64,000 nt of DNA from Pontibacter sp. E15-1 (GCF_022601975.1 NZ_JAKVIR010000007.1:128899-192898); one strand, 5' to 3'. Counted from the stretch's first letter, positions 53,080 to 62,086 are shown. Numbers and translations: made by a program. Notes: generated by a model not told the origin, from the sequence alone.

Positions 53080-54303
53080 TCAGGTTTCTTCCTGTGTCAT
53101 CAACTCCAGCAACTCCGAGAAAGTGGCGAGAAGCTCGGTATGGTCGCTGTCGGGGAAGGCGCTTTCGCATCGTTTCAGGAACACGTCTTTTTCGCGGAGG
53201 GTATGGAGGTCCACCTCTTCCTGCACCTGCTGCTCCAGCGTCTGGGCCGTCGCCTGGATGAGGGGCGGACGGTGGATCAGCACCTGAATCTCGGGCCTGA
53301 GCTGTAACACCTCGTCTAGCTGCTGCTGCAGGTCGGGGAGGGGCGTTTCCAGTTCCACCTGTATTTCTGCCCAGGCTGTTAGGGTATGGGTGCTGTTGTC
53401 GAAGAGGGCAAGCTGTTGCTTTACTTTCTCCAGAGAGCCTTTAAAGCGCACCAGCTTTCGGCAGCAGGGTATTTCCAGCTCCTGCAGCGCAGAAAGTTTT
53501 CCGTTTTCAAAATCCAGAATATAATTCACCTTCGTGTCGGCCACCTCGCTAAAGCTAAGCGGAATTGGCGAGCCGGAGTAGCGGATGTGGTGGCGGTTGT
53601 TTACCTGCTGCGGGCGGTGCAAATGGCCCAGGGCCACGTAATCGAACTCCGCCGGGAACTGGTCGGCCCCGATCTGGCCCAGGTTGCCGATGTGTATCTC
53701 CTTCTCACTGTCGGAGGCCGAGCCGCCGGCGGCAAACAGGTGGCCTGTGGCCACCACCGGAACCTGCGCGGTTTTATACTGTTGGAGGTGTGGTATGAAG
53801 GCCGCGTAATGCGCGGCTATACCCTCCCGGATGCGCTGTTCCCGCTGTTCGTAGTTCTCACCGGCCACCGAGAGCCGGACATCGCGGTCGCGGAGGAAAG
53901 GCACGGCGCATACCACCAACTGCAACTGGCCCTGCGCGTCTCTAAGCTCGATCAATTCGTCGAGAGGATTGTCGGAAGCGCCACCCACCACGTGGATGTT
54001 GAAATATTGCAGCAGCTCGCGCGGGGCATTAAGCGTGGAAACGGAGTCGTGGTTGCCGCCCGTGATGATGACATGGCGGCAGCAGGTGGCGCATGCCCTG
54101 CGCAGGAAATCGTAGTATAGCTTGAGGGCGGTATTGGAAGGGGCGCCATTGTCGAACACGTCGCCGGCCATCAGCAGCACTTCCACCCGCTCTTCCTCAA
54201 TGGTTTGCAGCAGCCAGTTCAGAAAATGCTGGTGTTCTTCTGTCCGTTCGAGGTTTACGAGGCGCTGGCCCAGGTGCCAGTCCGAAGTATGTAGTACGCG
54301 CAT
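53080..54303 (-). CDS. sbcD: SbcD-type exonuclease subunit
   Basis: The 407-residue Mre11-like metallophosphoesterase starts at ATG 54303 (MRVLHTSDWHLGQ); the longer frame lacks a proper start. The phosphodiesterase motifs follow: SDWHLG, AGDVFDNG, TGGNHDS, ATGHLF and ALGHLHRPQ, all metal-binding. The C-terminal capping and SbcC-binding part spans about 270-407. It works with SbcC encoded next on the same strand. Confidence 0.94.
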   Translation of the reverse strand: MRVLHTSDWHLGQRLVNLERTEEHQHFLNWLLQTIEEERVEVLLMAGDVFDNGAPSNTALKLYYDFLRRACATCCRHVIITGGNHDSVSTLNAPRELLQYFNIHVVGGASDNPLDELIELRDAQGQLQLVVCAVPFLRDRDVRLSVAGENYEQREQRIREGIAAHYAAFIPHLQQYKTAQVPVVATGHLFAAGGSASDSEKEIHIGNLGQIGADQFPAEFDYVALGHLHRPQQVNNRHHIRYSGSPIPLSFSEVADTKVNYILDFENGKLSALQELEIPCCRKLVRFKGSLEKVKQQLALFDNSTHTLTAWAEIQVELETPLPDLQQQLDEVLQLRPEIQVLIHRPPLIQATAQTLEQQVQEEVDLHTLREKDVFLKRCESAFPDSDHTELLATFSELLELMTQEET

Positions 54304-54488
54304 GTCCCTTTCGTTTCTTCCTATACTGCTTCTAAGATACAGCAAGAAGCGGTGATGTTACAAGCGAACCGGAAACGATTTTGGGCAAACCGCCCCAGTT
54401 GCCATGCCAGCGTTAGTGCGGAGCAAAAGCTGACCAACCGCCTTGGTGAAGCGGCCCTCCCCTCTGGCGCGGGGCGAGAACATCCGGT

Positions 54489-54890
54489 TTACTTTTCGCT
54501 GCCTTCCTCTGTGGGCAGGCCCGCCTCCTTCAGCGCAGGGAAGCCTCCCAGGTCGTAAATATGCTTGAAACCGGCTTGCCGAAGCAGTTCGGCAGCCTTG
54601 CCGCTGCGGTTTCCGGAAGCGCAGTAGAGGTAGTATACCTTGTTTTTATCCCAGCTTTCAAACTCCTGTGCAAACGCACCGCCACGGTAATCGGAGTTGG
54701 TGGCACCTTCGAGGTGTCCGGCAGCATACTCTTCCGGCGTGCGCACGTCCATCAGGATGGTTTTGCGGCCCATGCGCTGGGCTTTGAACTGCGCCGGGGT
54801 CAGGTTCTGGACTTCCACCGGGGTTTGTTGCTGCGGACCGGCACAGCTAAAAAAGAAAAGCAGCGCGAGAGAAAAGAGGAGTGATTTCAT
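54489..54890 (-). CDS. Rhodanese-domain lipoprotein
   Basis: The 133-residue protein starts at ATG 54890, giving the lipoprotein signal LLFSLALLFFFSC (Cys16). A single rhodanese domain (about 30-125) has LMDVRTPEEYAAGHLEGA and the catalytic cysteine loop YLYCASGNRSGKAA, so it should be an active sulfurtransferase on the outer side of the cytoplasmic membrane or in the outer membrane. It lies 123 bp downstream of an ArsR regulator on the same strand. Confidence 0.88.
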   Translation of the reverse strand: MKSLLFSLALLFFFSCAGPQQQTPVEVQNLTPAQFKAQRMGRKTILMDVRTPEEYAAGHLEGATNSDYRGGAFAQEFESWDKNKVYYLYCASGNRSGKAAELLRQAGFKHIYDLGGFPALKEAGLPTEEGSEK

Positions 54891-55013
54891 ATAACTGGTT
54901 GCTTTAGCACATGTATAAATCGGCACTAGGTATGGCAGGGCAAAGATAACGAATTAGGCCTGCAGTCAGCCTCTTTTTTTAATCTGGGAGGCAGCGCATG
55001 CCAGCGTGGAGGT

Positions 55014-55319
55014 TCAAAAAATTTTGCTGCCCTGTATGCACGCGATGATGCTGCTGATAGATGCGTCGGCGAGGAAATAAAAGATGTTTTTGCCCTGCCG
55101 CTGCGTGCTCAGGATGCCTTTGTCGCGCATGTTGGTGAGATGATGCGACAGCAGCGACTGCTCAATCTGCAGCACTTCCTGCAGCTGACTAACCGTTAAC
55201 CGGTCGCGCTGCTCCAGCAGGTCTATAATGCTGAGGCGCATGGGATGCGCCATGCACTTGAGCACATTCGCGGTCCGCTCCAGCTTGTTCTGGTCAATCC
55301 TTATTTTTAAGCTGCTCAT
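55014..55319 (-). CDS. ArsR-family transcriptional regulator
   Basis: The 101-residue winged-helix repressor starts at ATG 55319. The fold segments are LKCMAHPMRLSIIDLL, the recognition helix QSLLSHHLTNMRDKG and the wing STQRQGKNIFYFLAD. It has two cysteines (Cys22 and Cys94), positions comparable to the redox pair of sulfide/persulfide-sensing ArsR proteins, and lacks the ELCVCDL metal box of arsenic sensors. With a rhodanese gene downstream it may sense reactive sulfur; this is inference. Confidence 0.88.
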   Translation of the reverse strand: MSSLKIRIDQNKLERTANVLKCMAHPMRLSIIDLLEQRDRLTVSQLQEVLQIEQSLLSHHLTNMRDKGILSTQRQGKNIFYFLADASISSIIACIQGSKIF

Positions 55320-55340
55320 ACCAGGGTGATTTTTGTACGG

Positions 55341-55376
55341 GTTTATATATGGACAGGTGTTCATATATGTATAAAC
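55341..55376 (-). promoter_or_regulatory. Candidate ArsR operator (dyad)
   Basis: GTTTATATATG (55341-55351) and CATATATGTATAAAC (55362-55376) form an imperfect dyad about 20-55 bp upstream of the ArsR start, a likely autoregulatory site. Confidence 0.45.
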
Positions 55377-55466
55377 ATACAATTCTGCAGCCCCCGAAGT
55401 TCCGCTACTGCCCATTCAGGTTTGTTTTGATTTAGGAAAGCGCGGAATTGCGTCCCATTGCCATCC

Positions 55467-55494
55467 CCTCGTAGGGACAGGTCGCGACCTGTCC
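55467..55494. repeat. 28-bp repeat with 20-bp palindrome (copy 1)
   Basis: It reads CCTCGTAG followed by GGACAGGTCGCGACCTGTCC, a perfect 20-bp palindrome at 55475-55494. An inverted exact copy lies at 55627-55654. Confidence 0.8.
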
Positions 55495-55594
55495 GCGCAT
55501 CAGCCTTGATCCAAAGCAATCCAGTACCTAAGCGAATGCGTCCCTCATATTCCATCCTGTCCATTCCCAAATCCTATGCCTGACTGCTTTGGTC

Positions 55595-55654
55595 GGGAAC
55601 GATTGGAAAGGGTTCGGGGAACGATTGGACAGGTCGCGACCTGTCCCTACGAGG
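55595..55654. repeat. 13-bp direct repeat and inverted copy 2 of the palindromic repeat
   Basis: GGGAACGATTGGA occurs at 55595-55607 and 55617-55629. GGACAGGTCGCGACCTGTCC (55627-55646) then CTACGAGG (55647-55654) is the exact reverse complement of copy 1. The pair encloses about 130 bp without a gene. Confidence 0.8.
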
Positions 55655-55726
55655 CATTGGTGGGAGAGGGGGTATACCCTTAAGCAGAAAAAAGCAACGC
55701 CAACAAGGTCGGCGCTGGGTCTAAAA

Positions 55727-55855
55727 CTATAGGAAAAATAATAGCTGATCCGGCGTCATCAAGTTGCGGTCGTACCAGGGCTGGCGCTCCTGGGTATCCT
55801 ATACAGGCTTTCCGAAGGCAGTGGTCAGGCGGTTCGCTTTTTCTATATCAGACAT
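55727..55855 (-). pseudogene. Short degenerate coding remnant with in-frame TAG
   Basis: The minus strand reads MSDIEKANRLTTAFGKPV, then a TAG stop (55801-55799), then in the same frame DTQERQPWYDRNLMTPDQLL and FFL to a second TAG (55729-55727). The first part resembles a catalase-type LTTAFG opening, but the match is short. It is more protein-like than random sequence and probably a gene remnant. Confidence 0.3.
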
Positions 55856-56233
55856 AGGGGCTAAAGTTGATTTTTGCCGTTATCGATGCCTCAAAAGTAT
55901 TCCTGCCTGTTTTATATATCAAATTGATTGATTCTATATGATTGTAGACAGGTAGAGTCTGTTGGTGGTTGAGATTAGGTACTCTAAAATAAGAGAGGAC
56001 TGATAAATTTACTTTCATTGAGCTGTCCGCTATTAAAATAAATTGTGCTATATAGTAGATTCGTTAGTCCAGTTACGGTTATCGTGCTATATTTGGTAGG
56101 ATAACCGTATGTTTCAGCTTTTCTACAAGTTGTAGGCAATGTAAACAAAATCGTCTGAAAGAGATAATAGAATAGTTTACCCAAACTTCATTTTATTCAA
56201 TATCTTTAACAATTAAAATATTCCTTATCATCA
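55856..56233. other. AT-rich upstream region of the GHKL-nuclease gene
   Basis: Base composition changes to AT-rich from about 55,900. TACGGTTATC (56074-56083) and GATAACCGTA (56100-56109) form a perfect 10-bp stem with a 16-nt loop. GTTGTAGGCA (56129-56138) is an inverted copy of TGCCTACAAC at 58081-58090, just after the gene, so the gene is bracketed by inverted 10-mers. No coding frame is credible. Confidence 0.5.
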
Positions 56234-58075
56234 ATGAAAGTAAAATTAGGTCAAGCTGTTAAAATGTTTTTCGGTAATTCATCATTAGAAATGGTCTTTT
56301 TCGAAGCATTAAGCAACGCTTTTGATGCAGAGGCTACTAAAATAGATATTAAAATTTCAATTAATGCATCAAATAAACCTGAAACTTTAAAAATAATAAT
56401 TGAAGACAATGGAGTAGGCTTTGACAATTCACGATATAAAAAATTCTCTAACTTATTTGATGTAGAAGAAAGTTCTCATAAGGGACTTGGTAGGTTGGTT
56501 TATCTCTGCTATTTTGATGATGTTATTATAGAAAGTACTTTTTCAAATACTAAAACCAGAAAATTCAATTTTTCACAACAATTTAAAGAAGATAACTTTA
56601 CACTTGTTGATGTACCAGAAAAAGAAAATGGTACTATTTTTTCAATGAAGAATTATACACTTCAAAGAATTGCCAAAACAGAATATCTTCAACCTAATGA
56701 AATTAAAAAAAGAATACTAGAAGAATTTTATTCTAGATTATTTCAATACAAAAAAAATGGCGAAAAAATCGTTATTAATATCGAAACGATTATTGACAGC
56801 GAAAAATATAACGAGTCATTGACAACCGATGAAATCCCAACATTATCATTCGTCGAATTAGACAGTACATTAAATTTAATTGATAAGTTTCAATTATACT
56901 TTTCTATAAAAGAAGTTGAACTTACTGAAACATCATTAATTTCAGCAATATCAGTTGATAATAGAACATTTAAGGTTGACCTTATTGCTAATGAGAATAT
57001 TCCAATTGGTTATGAAATGGTTTTTTTACTTTTTTCAGACTATTTTATTGGAAAAGTCGATGCATCTAGACAAAATCTCACTCTATCTAAAATAGACTTA
57101 CAAGAGGTTCAGCGAATTTTTAGAAAAAAAGTGATTGACCTTATAGAGGAAAGCATACCAAGAATCAAAAAAAATAATTCACAGATTAAAGAGGGTTTAG
57201 TTAATAGATACCCACATCTTAATGGATACTTCGATATCGATAATATTGGTTATTTAAAAAGAAATGAGATTTTAAAAAATGCTCAAGAACAATTTTTCAA
57301 GGCACAAAAAGAAATTCTTGAAGCAAACCATCTGACAGACGAACAATTCGAAAAATCGCTAGAAATTTCTGCTAGAGCACTAACAGAATATATCTTATTT
57401 AGACAAATTACAATTGAAAAATTGAAATCTTCTACTATTAATGAAAGTGAAGCAGACTTACATAATTTAATAGCTTCCAAAGGAAAAGAAGGAAGGTTTG
57501 AAAAATCCAATCTCATAAATGACATTTACAAGAATAATTCTTGGTTGTTGGACGACAAATTTATGACTTATGAGGTTACATTGAGTGACAGAGAAATGAC
57601 TGAACTAGTTACTCACTTGGTTGAAGGGGAACAAATAGAAAAAGATAGTGACAGACCAGATTTTGCGTTCATTTTCTCAAATAATCCAAAAGACGATAAA
57701 CCATTTGATGTTGTCATAGTAGAACTAAAAAAACGCGGATTAAACCATTATGACAATTTAAAGGCAGTACTTCAACTTGAAACGAGAGCAAGGAATTTAA
57801 TGAAATATTATAATAACAAAGTCCAAAGAATATGGTACTATGGTATTATTGAATTTAATGAAGAAACTGAATTAGCCTTATCTAGTGATTTTACGGAGCT
57901 TTATTCTTCAGGTAAACTATATTACAATGAAAAAGATGTTACGATTTCATTGAACCCGAAAAAAACCGTTCCTGTAGGTATTTTTGTGTGGGATATTGAT
58001 GCCATCGTGGAAGATGCAAATTCTAGAAATAGTACATTTTTAAAATTCATAAAAAGTAAATTCGCACCTGAATAA
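56234..58075 (+). CDS. GHKL ATPase fused to a PD-(D/E)XK nuclease-like domain (candidate defence protein)
   Basis: The 613-residue protein is strongly AT-rich, unlike its neighbours. The N-terminal GHKL (Hsp90/MutL/MORC-like) ATPase shows the N-box EALSNAFDAEAT (Glu24, Asn28, Asp31), the G1 box EDNGVGFD (58-62), HKGLGRLVYL (83-91) and NGTIFS (132-137). A middle S5-like and helical region spans about 190-420. The C-terminal part has DRPDFAF (Asp476) and VVIVELKKRG (Glu497, Lys499), the D...ExK pattern of PD-(D/E)XK nucleases, then LQLETRARNL as in Shedu-like DUF4263 domains. It probably acts alone; no methylase or helicase is nearby. Confidence 0.7.
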   Translation: MKVKLGQAVKMFFGNSSLEMVFFEALSNAFDAEATKIDIKISINASNKPETLKIIIEDNGVGFDNSRYKKFSNLFDVEESSHKGLGRLVYLCYFDDVIIESTFSNTKTRKFNFSQQFKEDNFTLVDVPEKENGTIFSMKNYTLQRIAKTEYLQPNEIKKRILEEFYSRLFQYKKNGEKIVINIETIIDSEKYNESLTTDEIPTLSFVELDSTLNLIDKFQLYFSIKEVELTETSLISAISVDNRTFKVDLIANENIPIGYEMVFLLFSDYFIGKVDASRQNLTLSKIDLQEVQRIFRKKVIDLIEESIPRIKKNNSQIKEGLVNRYPHLNGYFDIDNIGYLKRNEILKNAQEQFFKAQKEILEANHLTDEQFEKSLEISARALTEYILFRQITIEKLKSSTINESEADLHNLIASKGKEGRFEKSNLINDIYKNNSWLLDDKFMTYEVTLSDREMTELVTHLVEGEQIEKDSDRPDFAFIFSNNPKDDKPFDVVIVELKKRGLNHYDNLKAVLQLETRARNLMKYYNNKVQRIWYYGIIEFNEETELALSSDFTELYSSGKLYYNEKDVTISLNPKKTVPVGIFVWDIDAIVEDANSRNSTFLKFIKSKFAPE

Positions 58076-58080
58076 AACAC

Positions 58081-58215
58081 TGCCTACAACACCGTATATA
58101 AGCTATGGCTTGGTTTGTGCCTACTTGGAAAAGCCTGCGGATTTTGCAAAGCCAGTTTTTATTTGGAGAGGTTCGTGCTAAAACACGCCACAGCTCATAT
58201 ACCTAAACGTTATGT
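58081..58215. repeat. Imperfect long palindrome, attC-like in layout
   Basis: TGCCTACAACACC opens the element. The segment from 58093 (GTATATAAGCTATGGCTTG) pairs with 58182-58206 (its complement reads GTATATGAGCTGTGGCGTG), 16 of 19 matching. The end is AACGTTATGT. Complementary arms of about 20 bp around an 75-bp middle, with CTAC-AAC and GTTATGT ends, resemble an integron attC site, but the core boxes do not fit the consensus exactly. Confidence 0.45.
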
Positions 58216-58237
58216 ACAAACAAACACTAATGAAAAA

Positions 58238-58657
58238 ATGAAAACAATTCGAACAATAGTGTTAATGAGTCTGGCAATTGTAATGATCTGCTGTAAAGAA
58301 GATGATCATTTAGAATCGACCCTATTAATTGGAGATTGGCAATCAGAAGAAATTTATGTAAATGGAAAGTTACAAGATGCATGGATAAATAATTCTACCA
58401 TCCTGAGTATACGAGTAGATCAAACGTATTACAAAAACTACACTTCAGGAAGTTGGTTAATGCAAGAAGATAATATTACTCTGATTCCTAGAGCAGATTT
58501 ATCAATCAAATCACATCAATATAAAGTAATAGAAGCTTCCAATGATTTACTCATGTTGGAGACGACATTGACAGAAGGTGACTATGGAAGGGATTTTGAC
58601 CAAGTAGAGACAGATGAGCAAATCACTGTAAGGGAAAAATTTAGAAGGAAAAATTAA
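58238..58657 (+). CDS. Small lipoprotein, lipocalin-like length, in AT-rich island
   Basis: The 139-residue protein starts at ATG 58238 with the lipoprotein signal MKTIRTIVLMSLAIVMICC. The mature part has LIGDWQSEEIYVNGKL, ILSIRVDQTYYKNYTSGSW and DNITLIPR, the strand pattern of lipocalin-like small Bacteroidota lipoproteins (GxW motif at the front). It has low GC like the preceding gene. The function is unknown. Confidence 0.65.
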   Translation: MKTIRTIVLMSLAIVMICCKEDDHLESTLLIGDWQSEEIYVNGKLQDAWINNSTILSIRVDQTYYKNYTSGSWLMQEDNITLIPRADLSIKSHQYKVIEASNDLLMLETTLTEGDYGRDFDQVETDEQITVREKFRRKN

Positions 58658-59062
58658 CTCAGCAGTGAATAAAGGCTTGTCGTAAGTTAGCGGGATGCTG
58701 AGTTCGGAGTCTGTTTCTTCAAGCACTTTTTTTGATACTCGAACATGAAGCGCAAACAAGGGTGCTGCCCAATCGGCTAGCCAAACTGTTGTGACGTATC
58801 AAAAAATAAAATCGAATGAAAGATAGAGAGATAGTCCGCATTGGAGAGGGCGAAAAATATGATTACTCCCGAGATCATTGTTTTGTAAAGCTTTTTTAAA
58901 AAAATCCCAAGCCACAAGTTAACGCTTCGCTCAAAATTGCATGAACCTGTTGGATTCTAAGTTCTGACATGATTACTTTTAGGAAAGTAAAAACATGGGC
59001 TTGCTCTCAAACCCTATACCTGCTTTTTGTCGCATTATTCGCTATAACCGCTACGCACTTAA
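58658..59062. other. Transition region with a possible frameshifted short ORF
   Basis: ATG 58816 opens MKDREIVRIGEGEKYDYSRD then HCFVKLF and stops at 58897. If one T is lost from the T6 run the frame continues KKIPSHKLTLRSKLHEPVGF to 58960. This may be a gene fragment broken at the T6A7 run; it is weak evidence. Composition returns to GC-rich near 59,060. Confidence 0.3.
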
Positions 59063-62000
59063 ATGAAGAAAATTTTAACCATTGCCGCCTGCCTGGCACT
59101 CGGCGCAGGCAACCTGATGGCGCAGGATACCTTTCCGCGCAACGGCGTGTACGATGAGCGCTCCGGCCTCGTCGCCTTCACCAACGCCACCATCCATACC
59201 GATTACAAAACCACGCTGCCCAATGCCACGCTCGTTATCCGAAACGGCAAGGTAGAGGCTGTGGGCGCACAGCTAAAAGTGCCCGCCGGGGCCGTGGTGA
59301 TCGATGCCAAAGGCAAGCACATCTATCCGGGCCTCGTGGATATGTATACCAGCTACGGACTGCCCGAGGTAAAGAGCGAGCGGGTAGGGTATGGCTCCGC
59401 GCCGCACCCCGACACCGACAAGCAGGGAGCCTACAGCTGGAACCAGGCCATACGGCCCGAAACCAACGCAGTGGAGTTGTTTAAGTTGGATAAAAAGCAA
59501 GCCGCAGAATTGCGGAAGCTGGGCTTCGGCACGGTGCTGGCTGTGCACCGCGATGGCATTGCCCGTGGCACGGCCGCGCTGGTAACCCTTGCCGAGGAAC
59601 GCGAAAACCAGGTGGTGGTACTGGACAAGGCCGCCGGAACGCTCTCCTTTAACCGTGGCTCTTCGAAGCAAGACTACCCGAACTCGCTGATGGGGGCCGT
59701 GGCGCTTTTGCGCCAGACATACCTTGATGCCCAGTGGAATGCCCAAAACCCGGAGAAGGAGCAGAACATCTCGCTGAAGGCTTTTGCGGAGGCAAACAAG
59801 TATCCGCAGATTTTTGAGGCGGAGAATAAGCTGAACCTGCTGCGCGCCGATAAGGTGGGCGACGAGTTTGGCAAGCAATACATTATAAAAGGAGCCGGCG
59901 ACGAGTACCAGATGCTGCCGCAGGTAAAGGCCACCAATGCGCCCATCATCCTGTCACTAAACTTCCCGGATGCCTACAACGTGGAAGACCCGTTTGATGC
60001 ACGCCGCGTGGACCTGAGCGACATGAAGCACTGGGAAATGGCCCCTGCCAACCCGGCGCTGCTGCAAAAGGCGGGTATAGCCATTGCCTTCACGGCCTCA
60101 GACCTGAAAGATAAAAAAGACTTCCTGCCGAACCTGCGCAAAGCTGTTGCCTATGGCCTTTCGGAGGAAGAAGCCCTGAAAGCCCTGACCGCCACGCCGG
60201 CCAAACTGCTGCACGCCGAAAACAAGGTAGGCAGTTTACAGAACGGCATGCTCGCCAACTTCATCATCACAAGTGATAAGCTGTTCGAGAAAGAGGCCGT
60301 GATCCTGGAGAACTGGGTGCAGGGCCATCAGTATAAAGTATCGGAAGTGCTGACGGATTACCGTGGCGTGTATACCCTGAAAATTGGAAGCCAGCCAGAC
60401 CGTAAACTGCTGATTGCCGGAACCCCGGAGAAGCCAGAGCTAAAAGTGGTGGCGCAGGACACGGTGAAAGGCAAAGTTAGCTTCAAAGGAAATCTGGTGA
60501 CACTCTCCTTTAATAAAGACAAAAAGAGCACCGAGAGCATCCGGCTGAGTGGTTGGCTCGCAGATAAAAACCTACAGGGCGAAGGCCAGTTGCCGGACGC
60601 CAGCACCGTGAAATGGACCGCTGTTTTCTCGGAGGCCATGAGCCAGAAAGCCAAAGCCGACAGCACAAAAACCGAAAAGCCAGTGGTGCTTGGCCCGATG
60701 ATCTACCCGTTCCAGTCGTTTGGCGCTACCGAGTTGCCCAGGCAGGAGACAGTACTCATTAAAAATGCCACCGTCTGGACTAACGAGCAGGAGGGCATCA
60801 TGGAGAATGCGGATGTGCTGCTGAAGAACGGTAAAATCGCGAAGGTGGGCAAGAACCTGAGCGAGTCGAATGCACGCATCATCGACGGCACAGGCAAGCA
60901 CGTAACGCCGGGCATCATCGATGAGCACTCGCACATTGCCCTGGATGATGTGAACGAAGGCACGCAATCCGTGACCGCCGAAGTGCGCATGAGCGATGTG
61001 GTGAACCCCGAGGACATCAACATTTACCGTCAGTTGGCCGGAGGCGTAACCACCTCGCAACTGCTGCACGGCTCAGCCAACCCCATCGGTGGGCAGTCGG
61101 CGGTGGTGAAGCTGCGTTGGGGCAAAAGCGCTGAGGAAATGCTAATCAAAGACGCGAAGTTCATCAAATTCGCGCTGGGCGAGAACGTGAAGCACTCGAA
61201 CCGCAGCAACCTGCACAGCATCCGTTTCCCGCAGTCGCGGATGGGCGTGGAGCAGGTATACGTGGATGCCTTCACCCGCGCCAAAGAGTACGAGCAAGCC
61301 TGGAAGGAGTATAACGGCCTGAGCAAACGCGCACAGGCCAAATCCGCCGCCCCGCGCCGCGACCTGGAACTGGATGCCCTGGTGGAGATCCTCCACGACG
61401 AGCGCTACATTACCTGCCACTCTTACGTGCAGTCTGAGATCAACATGATGATGAAGGTTGCCGACGAAATGGGTTTCCGGGTGAACACGTTCACGCACAT
61501 TCTGGAGGGGTATAAAGTTGCCGACAAGATGAAGGAGCACGGCGTAGGCGCTGGCACGTTCTCGGATTGGTGGGCTTACAAAATGGAAGTGAAAGACGCC
61601 ATCCCGTACAATGCCGGCATCATGAACAATGTGGGCGTGGTAACCGCCATCAACTCGGATGATGCCGAGATGGCCCGCCGCCTGAACCAGGAAGCCGCCA
61701 AGAGTGTGAAATACGCCGGCGTAAGCGAAGAGGATGCCCTGAAAATGGTAACCCTGAATCCGGCCAAACTCATGCACCTCGACGACAGAACGGGCAGCCT
61801 GAAAGCGGGCAAAGACGCCGATGTGGTGCTCTGGAACGCACACCCGCTTTCTATCTACGCCAAGCCCCTCAAGACCTTTGTGGACGGCGTGGCCTACTAC
61901 GACCTGGAGCGCGATGAGCAGATGCGCGGCCAACTGGAGCAGGAGCGTATGCGCCTGGTGCAGAAAATGCTTAACGAGAAAGCCAGTGGCGCTAAAACGC

Positions 62001-62083
62001 AGGCTCCCACCAGCAAGAAGGTGCGTGTGCAGCACTGCGAAGAGGTAGAGATGGGTGAGGAAGAGGCTTACTTAGCTTATTAA
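59063..62083 (+). CDS. Double amidohydrolase-family protein, secreted
   Basis: The 1006-residue protein has a signal peptide (MKKILTIAACLALGAGNLMAQ) and two amidohydrolase-like halves. The first (30-430) has the fold (HIYPGLVDMYTSYGLPEVK) but Tyr95 and Ser97 in place of the HxH metal ligands. The second (550-985) has GIIDEHSHIALDD with H622-S-H624, further histidines in CHSYVQSE and TFTHILEGYK, and AINSDDAEM as the metal-aspartate region. So only the second half should bind metal. It is the likely partner of the next gene. Confidence 0.85.
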   Translation: MKKILTIAACLALGAGNLMAQDTFPRNGVYDERSGLVAFTNATIHTDYKTTLPNATLVIRNGKVEAVGAQLKVPAGAVVIDAKGKHIYPGLVDMYTSYGLPEVKSERVGYGSAPHPDTDKQGAYSWNQAIRPETNAVELFKLDKKQAAELRKLGFGTVLAVHRDGIARGTAALVTLAEERENQVVVLDKAAGTLSFNRGSSKQDYPNSLMGAVALLRQTYLDAQWNAQNPEKEQNISLKAFAEANKYPQIFEAENKLNLLRADKVGDEFGKQYIIKGAGDEYQMLPQVKATNAPIILSLNFPDAYNVEDPFDARRVDLSDMKHWEMAPANPALLQKAGIAIAFTASDLKDKKDFLPNLRKAVAYGLSEEEALKALTATPAKLLHAENKVGSLQNGMLANFIITSDKLFEKEAVILENWVQGHQYKVSEVLTDYRGVYTLKIGSQPDRKLLIAGTPEKPELKVVAQDTVKGKVSFKGNLVTLSFNKDKKSTESIRLSGWLADKNLQGEGQLPDASTVKWTAVFSEAMSQKAKADSTKTEKPVVLGPMIYPFQSFGATELPRQETVLIKNATVWTNEQEGIMENADVLLKNGKIAKVGKNLSESNARIIDGTGKHVTPGIIDEHSHIALDDVNEGTQSVTAEVRMSDVVNPEDINIYRQLAGGVTTSQLLHGSANPIGGQSAVVKLRWGKSAEEMLIKDAKFIKFALGENVKHSNRSNLHSIRFPQSRMGVEQVYVDAFTRAKEYEQAWKEYNGLSKRAQAKSAAPRRDLELDALVEILHDERYITCHSYVQSEINMMMKVADEMGFRVNTFTHILEGYKVADKMKEHGVGAGTFSDWWAYKMEVKDAIPYNAGIMNNVGVVTAINSDDAEMARRLNQEAAKSVKYAGVSEEDALKMVTLNPAKLMHLDDRTGSLKAGKDADVVLWNAHPLSIYAKPLKTFVDGVAYYDLERDEQMRGQLEQERMRLVQKMLNEKASGAKTQAPTSKKVRVQHCEEVEMGEEEAYLAY

Positions 62084-62086
62084 TTA

